Counted from the stretch's first letter, positions 29,325 through 38,427 are shown. The stretch is DNA of 64,000 nucleotides from Methylophilus sp. TWE2 (GCF_001183865.1 NZ_CP012020.1:2661839-2725838), one strand, 5' to 3'. Numbers and translations: made by a program. Notes: a model not told the origin generated them from the letters alone.

Positions 29325-29795
29325 ATGACTACTATGTTGAATTCACCTGTTCCAGAACTCTCCTTACCGGCTACCTCCAGCCTGCAATTTAATAGCAAAG
29401 ACTATTTGGGTAAGTTTCTTGTTCTCTATTTTTACCCCAAAGATGCAACGCCCGGCTGTACCACACAGGGCATGCAGTTCCGCGATATGCATGATCAGTT
29501 TGCCGCAGCCAATGCTGTCATCTTTGGCATTTCACGCGACAGCCTGAAATCCCATGAAAACTTCAAAGCCAAGTACAGTTTTCCTTTCGAGCTGATTTCT
29601 GACAGCGAAGAAACCGCTTGCCAGGCCTTCAATGTGATCAAAATGAAAAACATGTACGGTAAACAGGTACGTGGCATTGAGCGCAGCACATTTCTTGTTA
29701 ACCCACAAGGCATCATCGTCCGCGAGTGGCGGGGTGTCAAAGTGGATGGTCATGCCGCTGAGGTATATGCCAGCATCCAGTCTTCCCACTCATAA
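29325..29795 (+). CDS. bcp: Peroxiredoxin, Bcp/PrxQ type
   Basis: Thiol peroxidase of about 156 residues. It has the peroxidatic site PKDATPGCTTQGMQF and the downstream pattern VIFGISRDSLKSHENF and STFLVNPQG. The resolving Cys usually five residues after the peroxidatic Cys in Bcp is not present here (Gly and Met occupy that region). A second Cys lies later in EETACQAF. ATG 29325 or 29334 is likely; the frame is open to 29316. It is followed 11 bp later by the PhoH-like gene. Confidence 0.9.
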   Translation: MTTMLNSPVPELSLPATSSLQFNSKDYLGKFLVLYFYPKDATPGCTTQGMQFRDMHDQFAAANAVIFGISRDSLKSHENFKAKYSFPFELISDSEETACQAFNVIKMKNMYGKQVRGIERSTFLVNPQGIIVREWRGVKVDGHAAEVYASIQSSHS

Positions 29796-29806
29796 AGTGA
29801 TTTTCT

Positions 29807-31201
29807 ATGGCACGTGCTCCACACACCAAGCTGTTTGTTCTTGATACTAACGTCCTGATGCACGACCCATCGTCGCTGTTCAGGTTTGAAGAGCATGATG
29901 TCTATTTGCCAATGGTGACATTGGAGGAACTAGACAACAATAAAAAGGGATTAACTGAAGTCGCCCGCAACGCGCGCCAGGCAAGCCGCTTTCTTGAAGA
30001 AATCATCGGCAGCATAGAGACAGACAAACTGGAAGAAGGCTGCCCCCTTGGTATTCAGGGAAATCGTCACCTCACCGGCAAGCTATTCTTCCAGATGGAA
30101 CATGTGCCGACAGACCTGCCAGGCCTCGCAGGTAGCAAGGCCGATAACCAGATTATCGGTGTCGCCCTGGCACTAAAAAAACAACACTCTAAACGCAGTG
30201 TGATCCTTGTTAGCAAGGATATCAATATCCGGATTAAAGCCCGTGCCATGGGCGTGCCGTCTGAAGATTACTTCAATGACAAGGTGCTGGAAGACAGCGA
30301 CATGCTGTATACCGGCTTACGCGAGTTGCCAGAAGACTTCTGGGAATCCCACAGTAAGGATATGCATTCATGGCAAGAGTCTGGCCGCATGTTCTATAAA
30401 ATCAGCGGGCCTATCGTCAAGTCGCTGCTGGTCAATGAGTTTGTGTTTTACGAATACAACAAACCGTTCCATGCCATCGTACGCAAAATTGAAGACAACT
30501 CTGCCGTGTTGGAAGTGATACAGGATCACCAGAATCCTAAACACAGCGTTTGGGGGATCACCGCCCGCAATCGTGAGCAGAACTTCGCCCTGAATTTGCT
30601 CATGGATCCTGACATTGATTTTGTCACTTTGCTGGGTCAGGCCGGTACCGGTAAAACCTTGCTGACACTGGCAGCGGCGCTGACGCAAACACTGGACAAG
30701 AAACGCTACTCCGAAATCATCATGACTCGCGTCACCGTTCCGGTCGGCGAAGATATTGGTTTCTTGCCAGGCACGGAAGAAGAAAAAATGGCACCATGGA
30801 TGGGTGCGCTCGAAGACAACCTCGACGTGCTGAACAAAACGGATGAAGATGTTGGTGAATGGGGTCGCGCCGCAACGCAAGACCTGATCCGTACACGCAT
30901 AAAAATCAAGTCGCTGAATTTCATGCGTGGCCGCACCTTCCTTAACAAGTTTTTAATTATAGACGAAGCGCAGAACCTCACACCCAAGCAGATGAAAACA
31001 CTGATTACGCGTGCGGGACCGGGTACAAAAGTCGTTTGTTTAGGTAACATTGCCCAAATTGATACGCCTTACCTCACCGAAGGCAGCTCTGGCCTGACTT
31101 ATGTGGTGGACCGCTTCAAGAACTGGTCACATAACGGCCACATTACGCTGGTTAGAGGTGAGCGCTCACGCCTGGCAGACTTTGCGGCAGAGGTCTTGTA
31201 G
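29807..31201 (+). CDS. PIN domain plus PhoH-like ATPase (YlaK type)
   Basis: A 464-residue fusion. An N-terminal PIN nuclease domain (KLFVLDTNVLMHDP, then EELDN and SKDINIRIKARAMG) precedes a PhoH ATPase/helicase domain with Walker A GQAGTGKT and Walker B LIIDEAQN. PhoH2-type proteins with this layout unwind and cut RNA in other bacteria. The PIN acidic residues appear intact. Role here is inferred from the family. Probable operon with bcp upstream and lplT downstream. Confidence 0.9.
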   Translation: MARAPHTKLFVLDTNVLMHDPSSLFRFEEHDVYLPMVTLEELDNNKKGLTEVARNARQASRFLEEIIGSIETDKLEEGCPLGIQGNRHLTGKLFFQMEHVPTDLPGLAGSKADNQIIGVALALKKQHSKRSVILVSKDINIRIKARAMGVPSEDYFNDKVLEDSDMLYTGLRELPEDFWESHSKDMHSWQESGRMFYKISGPIVKSLLVNEFVFYEYNKPFHAIVRKIEDNSAVLEVIQDHQNPKHSVWGITARNREQNFALNLLMDPDIDFVTLLGQAGTGKTLLTLAAALTQTLDKKRYSEIIMTRVTVPVGEDIGFLPGTEEEKMAPWMGALEDNLDVLNKTDEDVGEWGRAATQDLIRTRIKIKSLNFMRGRTFLNKFLIIDEAQNLTPKQMKTLITRAGPGTKVVCLGNIAQIDTPYLTEGSSGLTYVVDRFKNWSHNGHITLVRGERSRLADFAAEVL

Positions 31202-31222
31202 ACACTCGTCTGCTCGTTTGTC

Positions 31223-32389
31223 ATGGTTAAAGGCTTTTATACCTTACTGATTGCCCAATTCCTATCGGCAATCGCAGACAATGCGCTCCTGTTTGCAGCG
31301 ATTGCCTTGCTGGCCAAACTTAACGCGCCTAGCTGGCACGAACCGTTGCTGCGGGAGTTCTTCGTCATCTCCTACATCCTGCTGGCGCCTTTTGTCGGCC
31401 CATTTGCCGATGCCCTGCCCAAAGGACGCGTCATGTTCCTGAGCAATGGTCTGAAGTTTATTGGCTGTTTCATGGCACTGATAGGCGTACCCCCTCTGTA
31501 TGCCTATGCCATGGTTGGTGTTGGTGCGGCAGCTTACTCCCCTGCCAAATACGGCATCCTCACGGAGATGCTCCCCTCCCACTTGCTGATCAAAGCTAAT
31601 GCATGGATGGAAGGCACGACTGTGACCGCCATTATCCTGGGGCCAGTGCTTGGATCCACCCTTTCAGCCAACAACCCCTACATCGGTATCGCATTCATCA
31701 TGCTGCTGTATTTACTTGCGGCCGGGTTTAATTATTACATTCCCAAAGTACCTATCGACCATCAAGTTGAACAAAAGACCTTGCGGTTTTTACTCAAAGA
31801 CTTCTGGCACGCGTTTATTACACTCTGGAAAGATCCACAAGGCCAAGTTTCGCTGGCAGTGACAACATTGTTTTGGGGCGCAGGTGCCACATTACAATTT
31901 GTCGTATTGCAGTGGGCAGATATCAGGCTAGGCTTTTCACAGCAGCAAGCCACATATCTGATTGCCATTCTGGCAGTCGGTATCGCAGTTGGCTCGGTGG
32001 TTGCATCGCGTTATGTCCAATTGGAAAACGCGGTCAAGGTCCTGCCTGCCGGTATTTATATGGGAATACTGGTCATGAGCATGATAGTCATCCACAGCCC
32101 CATCCTTGCAGGAGTATTACTCTTCGTCATCGGCATCCTGTCAGGTTATTTTCTGGTACCGCTGAACTCCCTTTTACAGCATAGAGGACATCATTTACTG
32201 GGTGCCGGGCATTCAATTGCCGTGCAAAACTTTAACGAAAACATAGGCATACTGCTACTATTGGGCGCTTACACCTGGATGGTAGGTGCCAAACTTGACA
32301 TCAATACCATCGTGGCTATCTTCGGCGTATTTATTATTATAAGCATGTCCCTCATTACATTGGTCTACCGAAAACAGATTAAACATTGA
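31223..32389 (+). CDS. lplT: LplT-like lysophospholipid transporter (MFS)
   Basis: Inner-membrane major facilitator of 388 residues with 12 predicted helices. The N-terminus FYTLLIAQFLSAIADNALLFAAIALLA and the DALPKGRVMFLSNGLKFIG loop match LplT, which flips lysophospholipids inward for re-acylation by Aas. No aas gene is adjacent. It ends at a strong bidirectional terminator shared with the convergent NDH-2 gene. Confidence 0.9.
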   Translation: MVKGFYTLLIAQFLSAIADNALLFAAIALLAKLNAPSWHEPLLREFFVISYILLAPFVGPFADALPKGRVMFLSNGLKFIGCFMALIGVPPLYAYAMVGVGAAAYSPAKYGILTEMLPSHLLIKANAWMEGTTVTAIILGPVLGSTLSANNPYIGIAFIMLLYLLAAGFNYYIPKVPIDHQVEQKTLRFLLKDFWHAFITLWKDPQGQVSLAVTTLFWGAGATLQFVVLQWADIRLGFSQQQATYLIAILAVGIAVGSVVASRYVQLENAVKVLPAGIYMGILVMSMIVIHSPILAGVLLFVIGILSGYFLVPLNSLLQHRGHHLLGAGHSIAVQNFNENIGILLLLGAYTWMVGAKLDINTIVAIFGVFIIISMSLITLVYRKQIKH

Positions 32390-32414
32390 GATGAACAATG
32401 CACTGCTAAAAAAT

Positions 32415-32442
32415 AAAAGGGCGCTAAAGCGCCCTTTTATTT
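32415..32442. terminator. Bidirectional terminator between lplT and ndh
   Basis: Stem AAAAGGGCGC / GCGCCCTTTT with a four-base loop. A runs on one side and T runs on the other make it suitable for both converging transcripts. Confidence 0.92.
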
Positions 32443-32451
32443 AGCCTAGTT

Positions 32452-33783
32452 TTAGTGCAGTTTTACATGCGGCTCAGTGCGTCTTGAAATGATACGGCCT
32501 ATGGTATGTACAATCACAGCAAAAATGCCATGCAAAGCCATCAAGTGCATTTTGTATAACGAGCGATACATCACACGCGCAAACAGCCCTTGAATATACA
32601 TGCTGCCACCAGCCACAGCCCCCATCAGGCTACCTACCGTTGAGTATTTACCCAGGTTCACCAATGAACCGTAATCATGGTAATGGAACTCCGGCAATTG
32701 TGATTTACCAGCGACACGTGCCTTCACTGTTTTTACCAGCAAGGAAGACTGCTGATGTGCGGCCTGAGCACGTGGCGGGACCGTCGTATCATGCCCCAAC
32801 CATGGACAAGCAGCACAATCACCAAACGCAAAAATATTTTCATCACGTGTCGTTTGCAGGTTTTGGTTTACAACCAACTGATTAATTCTGTTAGTTTCCA
32901 AACCATCAATATCCTTCAGAAAGTCAGGTGCCTTGATCCCCGCCGCCCATACCACCAGTTCAGCCGGAATTGTACGGCCACTGTGCGTTGTGATGCCTTT
33001 GGGTGAGACCTCAGTGACACGCTCACCGGTAAACACGTTGACGCGCAACTTGCGTAACTCGACATCTACCGCATAAGATAATTTTGGCGGCAGGGCAGGT
33101 AGTATTCGGTCACTAGCTTCAATCAGTGAGATCTTAACATCACGGTCTGCGTCAATTTTGTCCAGACCATAAGCGGCCAGCTCACGTGTGGTGTTGTGTA
33201 GCTCAGCGGCAAGCTCAACACCGGTAGCTCCGGCACCTACAATCGCAACTTCCAGCTGGCCGGGTTTCAACGGCTCTGGCTGTGTCTGGGCACGCAATAA
33301 GGCATTATGCAGATATCGATGGAATTTCTGCGCTTGTTCCTGGGTATCCAAGGCCATCGAATACTCACGCGCGCCTTTGATCCCGAAATCATTGGTCGTA
33401 CTTCCCACTGCAATAATCAATGTATCGTATTTAAATGAACGGCGCGCAATAATCTCATTACCATCTTCGTCATAAACTGGTGCCAGGAACACTTCTCGAG
33501 TGCTACGATCCAGGCCATCCATACGTCCCAGACGGAATTTAAAATGATGCCAGTGTGCCTGAGCCAAATACTCCAGCTCATGCCGATCCGGGTCCATGCT
33601 GCCAGCTGCGATTTCATGCAGCAATGGCTTCCAAACATGGGTCCTGGTGGCATCTATCAGCGTAATACGGGCTTTTTTCTTTTTGCCCAGTGAATCACCC
33701 AGTTTGGTCGCTAATTCCAGGCCACCAGCACCGCCACCAACAATGATGACATGGTGTAAATCATTTTCGTCTGTTACGCTCAC
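32452..33783 (-). CDS. ndh: Type II NADH dehydrogenase (NDH-2)
   Basis: Single-subunit, non-proton-pumping NADH:quinone oxidoreductase of about 443 residues. FAD-binding motif VGGGAGGLELATKLG at the N-terminus, NADH-binding motif VGAGATGVELAAEL near residue 170, and a C-terminal helix region (MHLMALHGIFAVIVHTIGRI) that attaches to the membrane. GTG 33783 with GAAGGA upstream is preferred. The frame continues upstream to 33834, but that part overlaps the terminator of the cytochrome gene. NDH-2 can re-oxidise NADH made by formate dehydrogenase. Confidence 0.92.
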   Translation of the reverse strand: MSVTDENDLHHVIIVGGGAGGLELATKLGDSLGKKKKARITLIDATRTHVWKPLLHEIAAGSMDPDRHELEYLAQAHWHHFKFRLGRMDGLDRSTREVFLAPVYDEDGNEIIARRSFKYDTLIIAVGSTTNDFGIKGAREYSMALDTQEQAQKFHRYLHNALLRAQTQPEPLKPGQLEVAIVGAGATGVELAAELHNTTRELAAYGLDKIDADRDVKISLIEASDRILPALPPKLSYAVDVELRKLRVNVFTGERVTEVSPKGITTHSGRTIPAELVVWAAGIKAPDFLKDIDGLETNRINQLVVNQNLQTTRDENIFAFGDCAACPWLGHDTTVPPRAQAAHQQSSLLVKTVKARVAGKSQLPEFHYHDYGSLVNLGKYSTVGSLMGAVAGGSMYIQGLFARVMYRSLYKMHLMALHGIFAVIVHTIGRIISRRTEPHVKLH

Positions 33784-33801
33784 GCTTCGATCCTTCAATA
33801 A

Positions 33802-33832
33802 AAAAGCGCGCCTGCCGTACTGCCAAGCGCGC
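33802..33832 (-). terminator. Terminator after the lipoprotein cytochrome c gene
   Basis: GCGCGC repeats (33806-33811 and 33827-33832) can form a short GC stem, followed on the minus strand by TTTTTT. The loop is 15 bases long, so this is weaker than the other terminators here. Confidence 0.55.
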
Positions 33833-33851
33833 ACAACACTTCAAAATACCG

Positions 33852-34364
33852 TTATTCGTTACCAGTAATTTTGGCATGGCTACGGATAAAGGCGATGACT
33901 TTCAATACATCATCTGGCTTCAATCCATCATCGGGTGCCATCAGGCCAAATCCTTTCGCACCCATCCCACCATTGGTGCCATGCCAAATGGTTTCAAACA
34001 TACCTTTATTGGTTGCATTTTTAGCGTAGCGGAAATTCTCACCTATCAAGCCAGGTCCCACTGCGCCTTCACCGTGTCCACCGTGGCAAGCCACACACGA
34101 AAACAGGTTAAACTTTTTCTTCCCTTCTTTGATGGCCTCTTCGTTGCCAATATAAGGGTTTTTACCAGTAGCCAAAAATTCCTTGGCGGCCGGTGTATCA
34201 AACATTTTTTGATCAATTTCCAGAGGCTGACCATCCTGCGTTGTCACAAACTGGATAGCCTTCACATCGCCACCTGTATCCGCAGCTGCACCAGATGATT
34301 GGCCATCCTTACTACATGCCACCACCAATGTCGCCAGCAACGCCATTAAAAGCATATTTCTCAT
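33852..34364 (-). CDS. Cytochrome c lipoprotein, XoxG paralogue
   Basis: Single-heme c-type cytochrome with the heme motif CVACH in FSCVACHGGHGEGAVGPG and a distal Met-containing segment GLMAPDDGLKPDDVLK. From ATG 34364 the signal peptide is MRNMLLMALLATLVVAC, ending in a lipobox-like VVAC, so the protein is probably lipid-anchored. ATG 34376 is an alternative start. It is strikingly similar to the XoxG cytochrome at 34509 from residue 50 onward. It lies between two terminators and so probably has its own promoter. It may carry electrons between the methanol dehydrogenase and oxidases. Confidence 0.88.
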   Translation of the reverse strand: MRNMLLMALLATLVVACSKDGQSSGAAADTGGDVKAIQFVTTQDGQPLEIDQKMFDTPAAKEFLATGKNPYIGNEEAIKEGKKKFNLFSCVACHGGHGEGAVGPGLIGENFRYAKNATNKGMFETIWHGTNGGMGAKGFGLMAPDDGLKPDDVLKVIAFIRSHAKITGNE

Positions 34365-34466
34365 CTTTACCCCCATCTTTCCATGTATCCAAATGTTCTT
34401 TGAAATAAAACGGTTTTTAATTGTTTTTTATAATCAAACCGACTGCATTTATTGTGCCACAAAAAC

Positions 34467-34497
34467 AAAAAACGGTCACCTCAGTGACCGTTTTTAT
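34467..34497 (-). terminator. Terminator after xoxG
   Basis: Stem AACGGTCAC / GTGACCGTT with a four-base loop and flanking A and T runs. On the minus strand it ends the xoxG transcript. Confidence 0.92.
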
Positions 34498-34508
34498 TCG
34501 CAACGAAT

Positions 34509-34991
34509 TTACTCGTTACCTGTCGTGCCTACATTGCTGTTGCTACGAATGTAAGCAATCACCTTCAGCAATTCATCTGGTTTAATACCATCATCTGGAG
34601 CCATCAAGCCATAGCCTTTAGCACCCATACCACCGTTAGTGCCGTGCCAGATAGTTTCAAACATCCCTTTGTTAGTTGCGTTTTTCGCATAACGGAAGTT
34701 TGCACCGATCAAGCCTGGACCGACAGCACCTTCACCTTTACCACCATGACAGGCGACGCAGGAATACAGGTTGAAAATTTTCTTGCCTTTTTTAATGGCT
34801 TCATCGTTACCGATGTATGGGTTTTTACCAGTCGCCAAGAATTCTTTAGCAGCGTCTGTATCAAACATTGCTTTGTCGATGTTGATGGTTGAGCCGTCTT
34901 GAGTAGCTGAAAATGTAATATCAGCCATTGCACCCGTGGCAAATGCCATCAAGGAAATCAACAATGCTGATTTAAAAGTGTTGCCTAACAT
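34509..34991 (-). CDS. xoxG: XoxG, cytochrome c electron acceptor of XoxF
   Basis: Periplasmic single-heme cytochrome c of 160 residues. It has a cleavable signal peptide (SALLISLMAFATGAMA), the heme motif CVACH in LYSCVACHGGKGEGAVGPG, and the conserved FRYAKNATNKGMFETIWHG block also found in cytochrome cL of methylotrophs. XoxG takes electrons from lanthanide-dependent methanol dehydrogenase. TAGGAG precedes the ATG. It follows xoxJ on the same strand after 226 bp, so it may have its own promoter. Confidence 0.92.
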   Translation of the reverse strand: MLGNTFKSALLISLMAFATGAMADITFSATQDGSTINIDKAMFDTDAAKEFLATGKNPYIGNDEAIKKGKKIFNLYSCVACHGGKGEGAVGPGLIGANFRYAKNATNKGMFETIWHGTNGGMGAKGYGLMAPDDGIKPDELLKVIAYIRSNSNVGTTGNE

Positions 34992-35218
34992 GTTTTCTCC
35001 TAATCCTAAACAAAATGAGCGACGTTAACATCCATCCCAACCAAAATATTAACGTATGCTCATTTAACGAATCGTTCCAGAAACGGTTGACGAATTTTTC
35101 CGAATCTCTGCACAGAAACTTTCACTCACCCATCTCAAAACAAGCCAATGATTCTACTGTGTTTTTTTTAGATTGTCATCAGTGACTGCCTGTTTTTAAA
35201 ACTTTTCCGCCATGCCTG

Positions 35219-36097
35219 TTACTTTTTATACACACTATCACCTTCAACTACTGGCACAGTTGGAATGCCGTAATCTTTCAGGATCGCATCAATCTTGTCC
35301 TTATTACGCTCGAGCGCTTCGTTGATCATCTTGATACGATCCTTGTCCTTCATACGCACGGCAACCGAAATGTTCCAGTATTCTTTACCCTTGAGGTTCA
35401 CCTTGTTGTATTCAGGAATCAGGCGCACCTCTAAAGGCACTTTTGATTGCTTGGCAAAATAACCTGCAATCGGCCCCCACATCACAGCAACATCAATATC
35501 ACCTTTGACCAGATCATCAATAATAAAGCTGGTGGGTAAATTCAGGTCACGTTGCAAACGATATGGGCGTGCATTCGTCATCAAACCATAATCATTCAAA
35601 GGAATAGTTGCTGGACTCTTGTCAACAATACCAATGATGCCCTTTTTCAGATCTGGGGAATCCCAGTTATTAATGTCGTAGTTACTGTCTTTACGCCAGA
35701 CAAACACATGGCCGGAACGATAGTAAGGTTTGGAGGTTCTCAAGCCATCAAAGTCAGAGGTCATACCGATAATCACATCACATCGCATCGCATTGATGGT
35801 ATTACGCAAAAAGCCCTGGCGATTGTATGCATATTGAAAGGTCAATTTCTTACCGAGATCATCAGCCAGTACTTTAGCGATCTTGTCTTCAAAGCCTTCC
35901 AGCTTGATATTGGAGTATGGCATATTATCCGGGTCTGAACAGACCTTGAACTCTGACTCATCCGCGACACGACGTATTTCACCAATACGGCCTTCGTCCG
36001 GGTTAATGGACGGGATATCAATTTCTTCAGCAAACACCACACTTTGTGTGGCAAACATCATCGCAAACGCACCCAGAATATTCCATGTAATTCTCAT
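35219..36097 (-). CDS. xoxJ: XoxJ, periplasmic binding-like protein of the XoxF system
   Basis: Periplasmic solute-binding-fold protein of about 292 residues. The signal peptide MRITWNILGAFAMMF...VFA precedes FKVCSDPDNMPYSN, LGKKLTFQYAYN and CDVIIGMTSDFDGL, the typical XoxJ/MxaJ pattern. XoxJ is thought to bind apo-XoxF and assist its activation. ATG 36097 gives the proper signal peptide; the frame is open 20 codons further upstream to 36157, but that part lacks a signal. Located between xoxF and xoxG, the conserved xoxFJG order. Confidence 0.93.
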   Translation of the reverse strand: MRITWNILGAFAMMFATQSVVFAEEIDIPSINPDEGRIGEIRRVADESEFKVCSDPDNMPYSNIKLEGFEDKIAKVLADDLGKKLTFQYAYNRQGFLRNTINAMRCDVIIGMTSDFDGLRTSKPYYRSGHVFVWRKDSNYDINNWDSPDLKKGIIGIVDKSPATIPLNDYGLMTNARPYRLQRDLNLPTSFIIDDLVKGDIDVAVMWGPIAGYFAKQSKVPLEVRLIPEYNKVNLKGKEYWNISVAVRMKDKDRIKMINEALERNKDKIDAILKDYGIPTVPVVEGDSVYKK

Positions 36098-36266
36098 TTT
36101 GACTTCATCCTTTTTTGTGATTGTTTCCTGTCGTTTTTTGAACTTATTCACCGGCAAAAGTTCGATTAACTCACGACAAACGCAGCAATCTTATCGCGAA
36201 TACGTATGCATTTGTAGAGAAACACTACTTAATTATTCATTCATAATTTTGAATCATGATATTCAT

Positions 36267-36297
36267 GAAAAAAAACACCCTGCCGAAGCAGGGTGTT
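36267..36297 (-). terminator. Terminator after xoxF
   Basis: Ten-base stem AACACCCTGC / GCAGGGTGTT with a CGAA/TTCG tetraloop, followed on the minus strand by a run of eight T. It separates xoxF from xoxJ, so full-length xoxFJG read-through is probably partial. Confidence 0.93.
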
Positions 36298-36341
36298 GAG
36301 GAGTCAACGTATTACTACGTGTAACTTAAGACTAGCTCAAA

Positions 36342-38207
36342 TTACAGTGAGAAAACGTTCAGTGCACCGCCGCCAGGAGCAGCGTTGTACTTGGTCAACT
36401 CTTTGTAGCCACCAGCAGCACCCAGTGCGTCGGTGTCGTTGGTCATACCCAAGTTCATCGCAACACCAGCCCAACCGCCGATACCGGACAGTACGCCAAC
36501 GTATTGTTTACCCTTGTTGCCGTATGTGAATGCGTTACCAATCACGCCGGAACCAACTTGGAATTTCCACAGTTCTTTACCGTTTTGTGCATCAACAGCT
36601 TTGAACCAACGATCCAAAGTACCGTAGAACACGATGTTAGAAGCTGTAGTCAGAGCACCGCCCCAAGCAGAGAACTTCTCTTTGTTGTACCAAACTTTTT
36701 TGTTGGTCATTGGGTCGTAAGCACCGAAACCACCCATCACGCCGTCTGGACCAGCAAACATGGTCAGTGTCGCACCAACCCATGGTTGACCAGCAACGTA
36801 TTTGGACTCAACTGGCTCGTATGTCATACATACGTGGTTCAATGGTGTGTACATCAAACCAGTTTTTGGAGAGTAAGCAGCTGGCTGTTGGTCTTTAGTA
36901 CCCAGAGCCGCTGGGCAAACACCCTTAGCGTTGTAGTCTTGGTGAGTAGAAGCAGATGCCAGTTTGTTAGGCACACCTGTTTTCAGGTCAACATCAGTTG
37001 CCCAGTTAACGAATGGGTGCACTTTTTCAGCAGCTACCAATGTGCCGTTACCAGCTTGCCATGTGTAGATGAAACCGTTACGGTCATGGTGCCATGCGTA
37101 TGTTTTGCCACCTTTGTCGAACAGGATCACTTCGTTAATACCGTCGTAGTCCCACTCATCGTGTGGAGTCATTTGCATGCCCCATTTAGCCACGCCAGTG
37201 TCCAAATCACGAGCAAAAATTGTCATGGACCATTTGTTGTCGCCTGGACGTACATCTGGGTTCCATACGGATGGGTTACCAGTACCGTAGTAAACCAGGT
37301 TTGTACGTGCATCATATGGCCACCAGCCCCATACGGAACCACCACCATGCTGCCAGCCGTCTTTCACAGCTTGTGGTTTCAACCAAGTACGTGTACCCAG
37401 TTCTTTTTCACCAACTTTGATGCTGTCGTTAGCCAGTTTTTTGAAGGAACCGCCTTGTTTGTTACCGCCGTTTACATCTTCGTAAACTGACAGAGCACTG
37501 TAAGATGGATTTTCCTTGTTGAAGTCAGCACCGATCAATACTTCGCTGTCTGGACCTGTAGAGTAAGCTTTCCATGCCAAAGAACCATCTTTCAGGTTGT
37601 ATGCAGCGATAAAGCAACGTACGCCGAATTCAGCACCTGAACAACCGGTCAATACTTTGTCTTTGATTACGTGTGGCGCGTTGGTGTTAGTTGCACCGAC
37701 TTTTGGATCAGTGTTTTTAACATCCCATACTTTAGCACCAGTTTTTGCATCTAAAGCAACCAACATACCGTCGTTTTGTTGCAGGTAGATTTTACCATCG
37801 CCGTAGCCCAGACCACGAGAAACGTTGTCACAGCACAGAACTGCTTGAACGCTTGGGTCTTGTTTAGGGAAATAAGACCAAACGATTTTTTGGTTATCGT
37901 TCAAGTCCAAAGCATATACGTTGTTTGGGAAAGCAGTATGAACATACATCATGTTGCCCACAACCACTGGTGAACCTTCGTGACCACGGTTTACACCAGT
38001 CGCAAATGTCCAAGCAGCTTTCAGGTTTTTAACGTTGCCTTTGTTGATTTGAGCCAAGGCACTGTAACCGTTGTTGTTATGTTGACCACGTGGGTGAACC
38101 CAGTTGTTTGAATCTTTCATTGCAGCTTCTTGGTCTGCAGCTGCGAAAGCAACCATTGGCAATGCTGCCACCAGACCCAAGGCCAGTTTGATTTTGTTAA
38201 CTTGCAT
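36342..38207 (-). CDS. xoxF: XoxF, lanthanide-dependent methanol dehydrogenase
   Basis: Periplasmic PQQ enzyme oxidising methanol. From ATG 38207 (GGAG upstream) the protein has 621 residues with a signal peptide ending AFA. The eight-bladed propeller carries repeated W-docking motifs. The vicinal disulfide pair is seen in VLCCDNVSRG. The lanthanide signature is WDYDG at 37143-37151: the second Asp, two residues after the catalytic Asp, is Ala in calcium-type MxaF. The ORF has 15 more upstream codons that lack a signal peptide. Codon use is strongly biased, which suggests very high expression. Its terminator, xoxJ and xoxG follow. Confidence 0.97.
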   Translation of the reverse strand: MQVNKIKLALGLVAALPMVAFAAADQEAAMKDSNNWVHPRGQHNNNGYSALAQINKGNVKNLKAAWTFATGVNRGHEGSPVVVGNMMYVHTAFPNNVYALDLNDNQKIVWSYFPKQDPSVQAVLCCDNVSRGLGYGDGKIYLQQNDGMLVALDAKTGAKVWDVKNTDPKVGATNTNAPHVIKDKVLTGCSGAEFGVRCFIAAYNLKDGSLAWKAYSTGPDSEVLIGADFNKENPSYSALSVYEDVNGGNKQGGSFKKLANDSIKVGEKELGTRTWLKPQAVKDGWQHGGGSVWGWWPYDARTNLVYYGTGNPSVWNPDVRPGDNKWSMTIFARDLDTGVAKWGMQMTPHDEWDYDGINEVILFDKGGKTYAWHHDRNGFIYTWQAGNGTLVAAEKVHPFVNWATDVDLKTGVPNKLASASTHQDYNAKGVCPAALGTKDQQPAAYSPKTGLMYTPLNHVCMTYEPVESKYVAGQPWVGATLTMFAGPDGVMGGFGAYDPMTNKKVWYNKEKFSAWGGALTTASNIVFYGTLDRWFKAVDAQNGKELWKFQVGSGVIGNAFTYGNKGKQYVGVLSGIGGWAGVAMNLGMTNDTDALGAAGGYKELTKYNAAPGGGALNVFSL

Positions 38208-38369
38208 ATTGATCTCCAAAGTTAGTACTAAGGGTTTAATATAAGTACACATTTAATTTTGCCAACACTAGGATCAGCACAATTAAATTTTAGCGCATAC
38301 TTTACACATTAATGGTTAGGGAAAAACTCCTGATTGATCGTGGAATTTATCACTTACCGCATGTGAGGA

Positions 38370-38427
38370 TTGCAATATAGAACAATTTGTTTTCAATTGC
38401 AACAGTTTGGTTACAAATTGGTTACAA
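38370..38427. promoter_or_regulatory. Repeat elements in the xoxF/pip divergent region
   Basis: Two direct copies of TTGGTTACAA start 11 bp apart (38407-38416 and 38418-38427). Just before them is an inverted pair TTGCAAT / ATTGCAA (38370-38376 and 38396-38402). The surroundings are AT-rich. Helically phased direct repeats suggest an activator or operator site, about 200 bp from xoxF and 90 bp from the aminopeptidase gene. No regulator is assigned. Confidence 0.4.

Noticed and set aside
36504..37490. Open frame of 328 codons on the plus strand opposite xoxF
   Set aside because: It is a by-product of the strongly biased codon use of xoxF. It has no ribosome-binding site and its translation, rich in Cys, Trp, Val and His, looks like no protein family.
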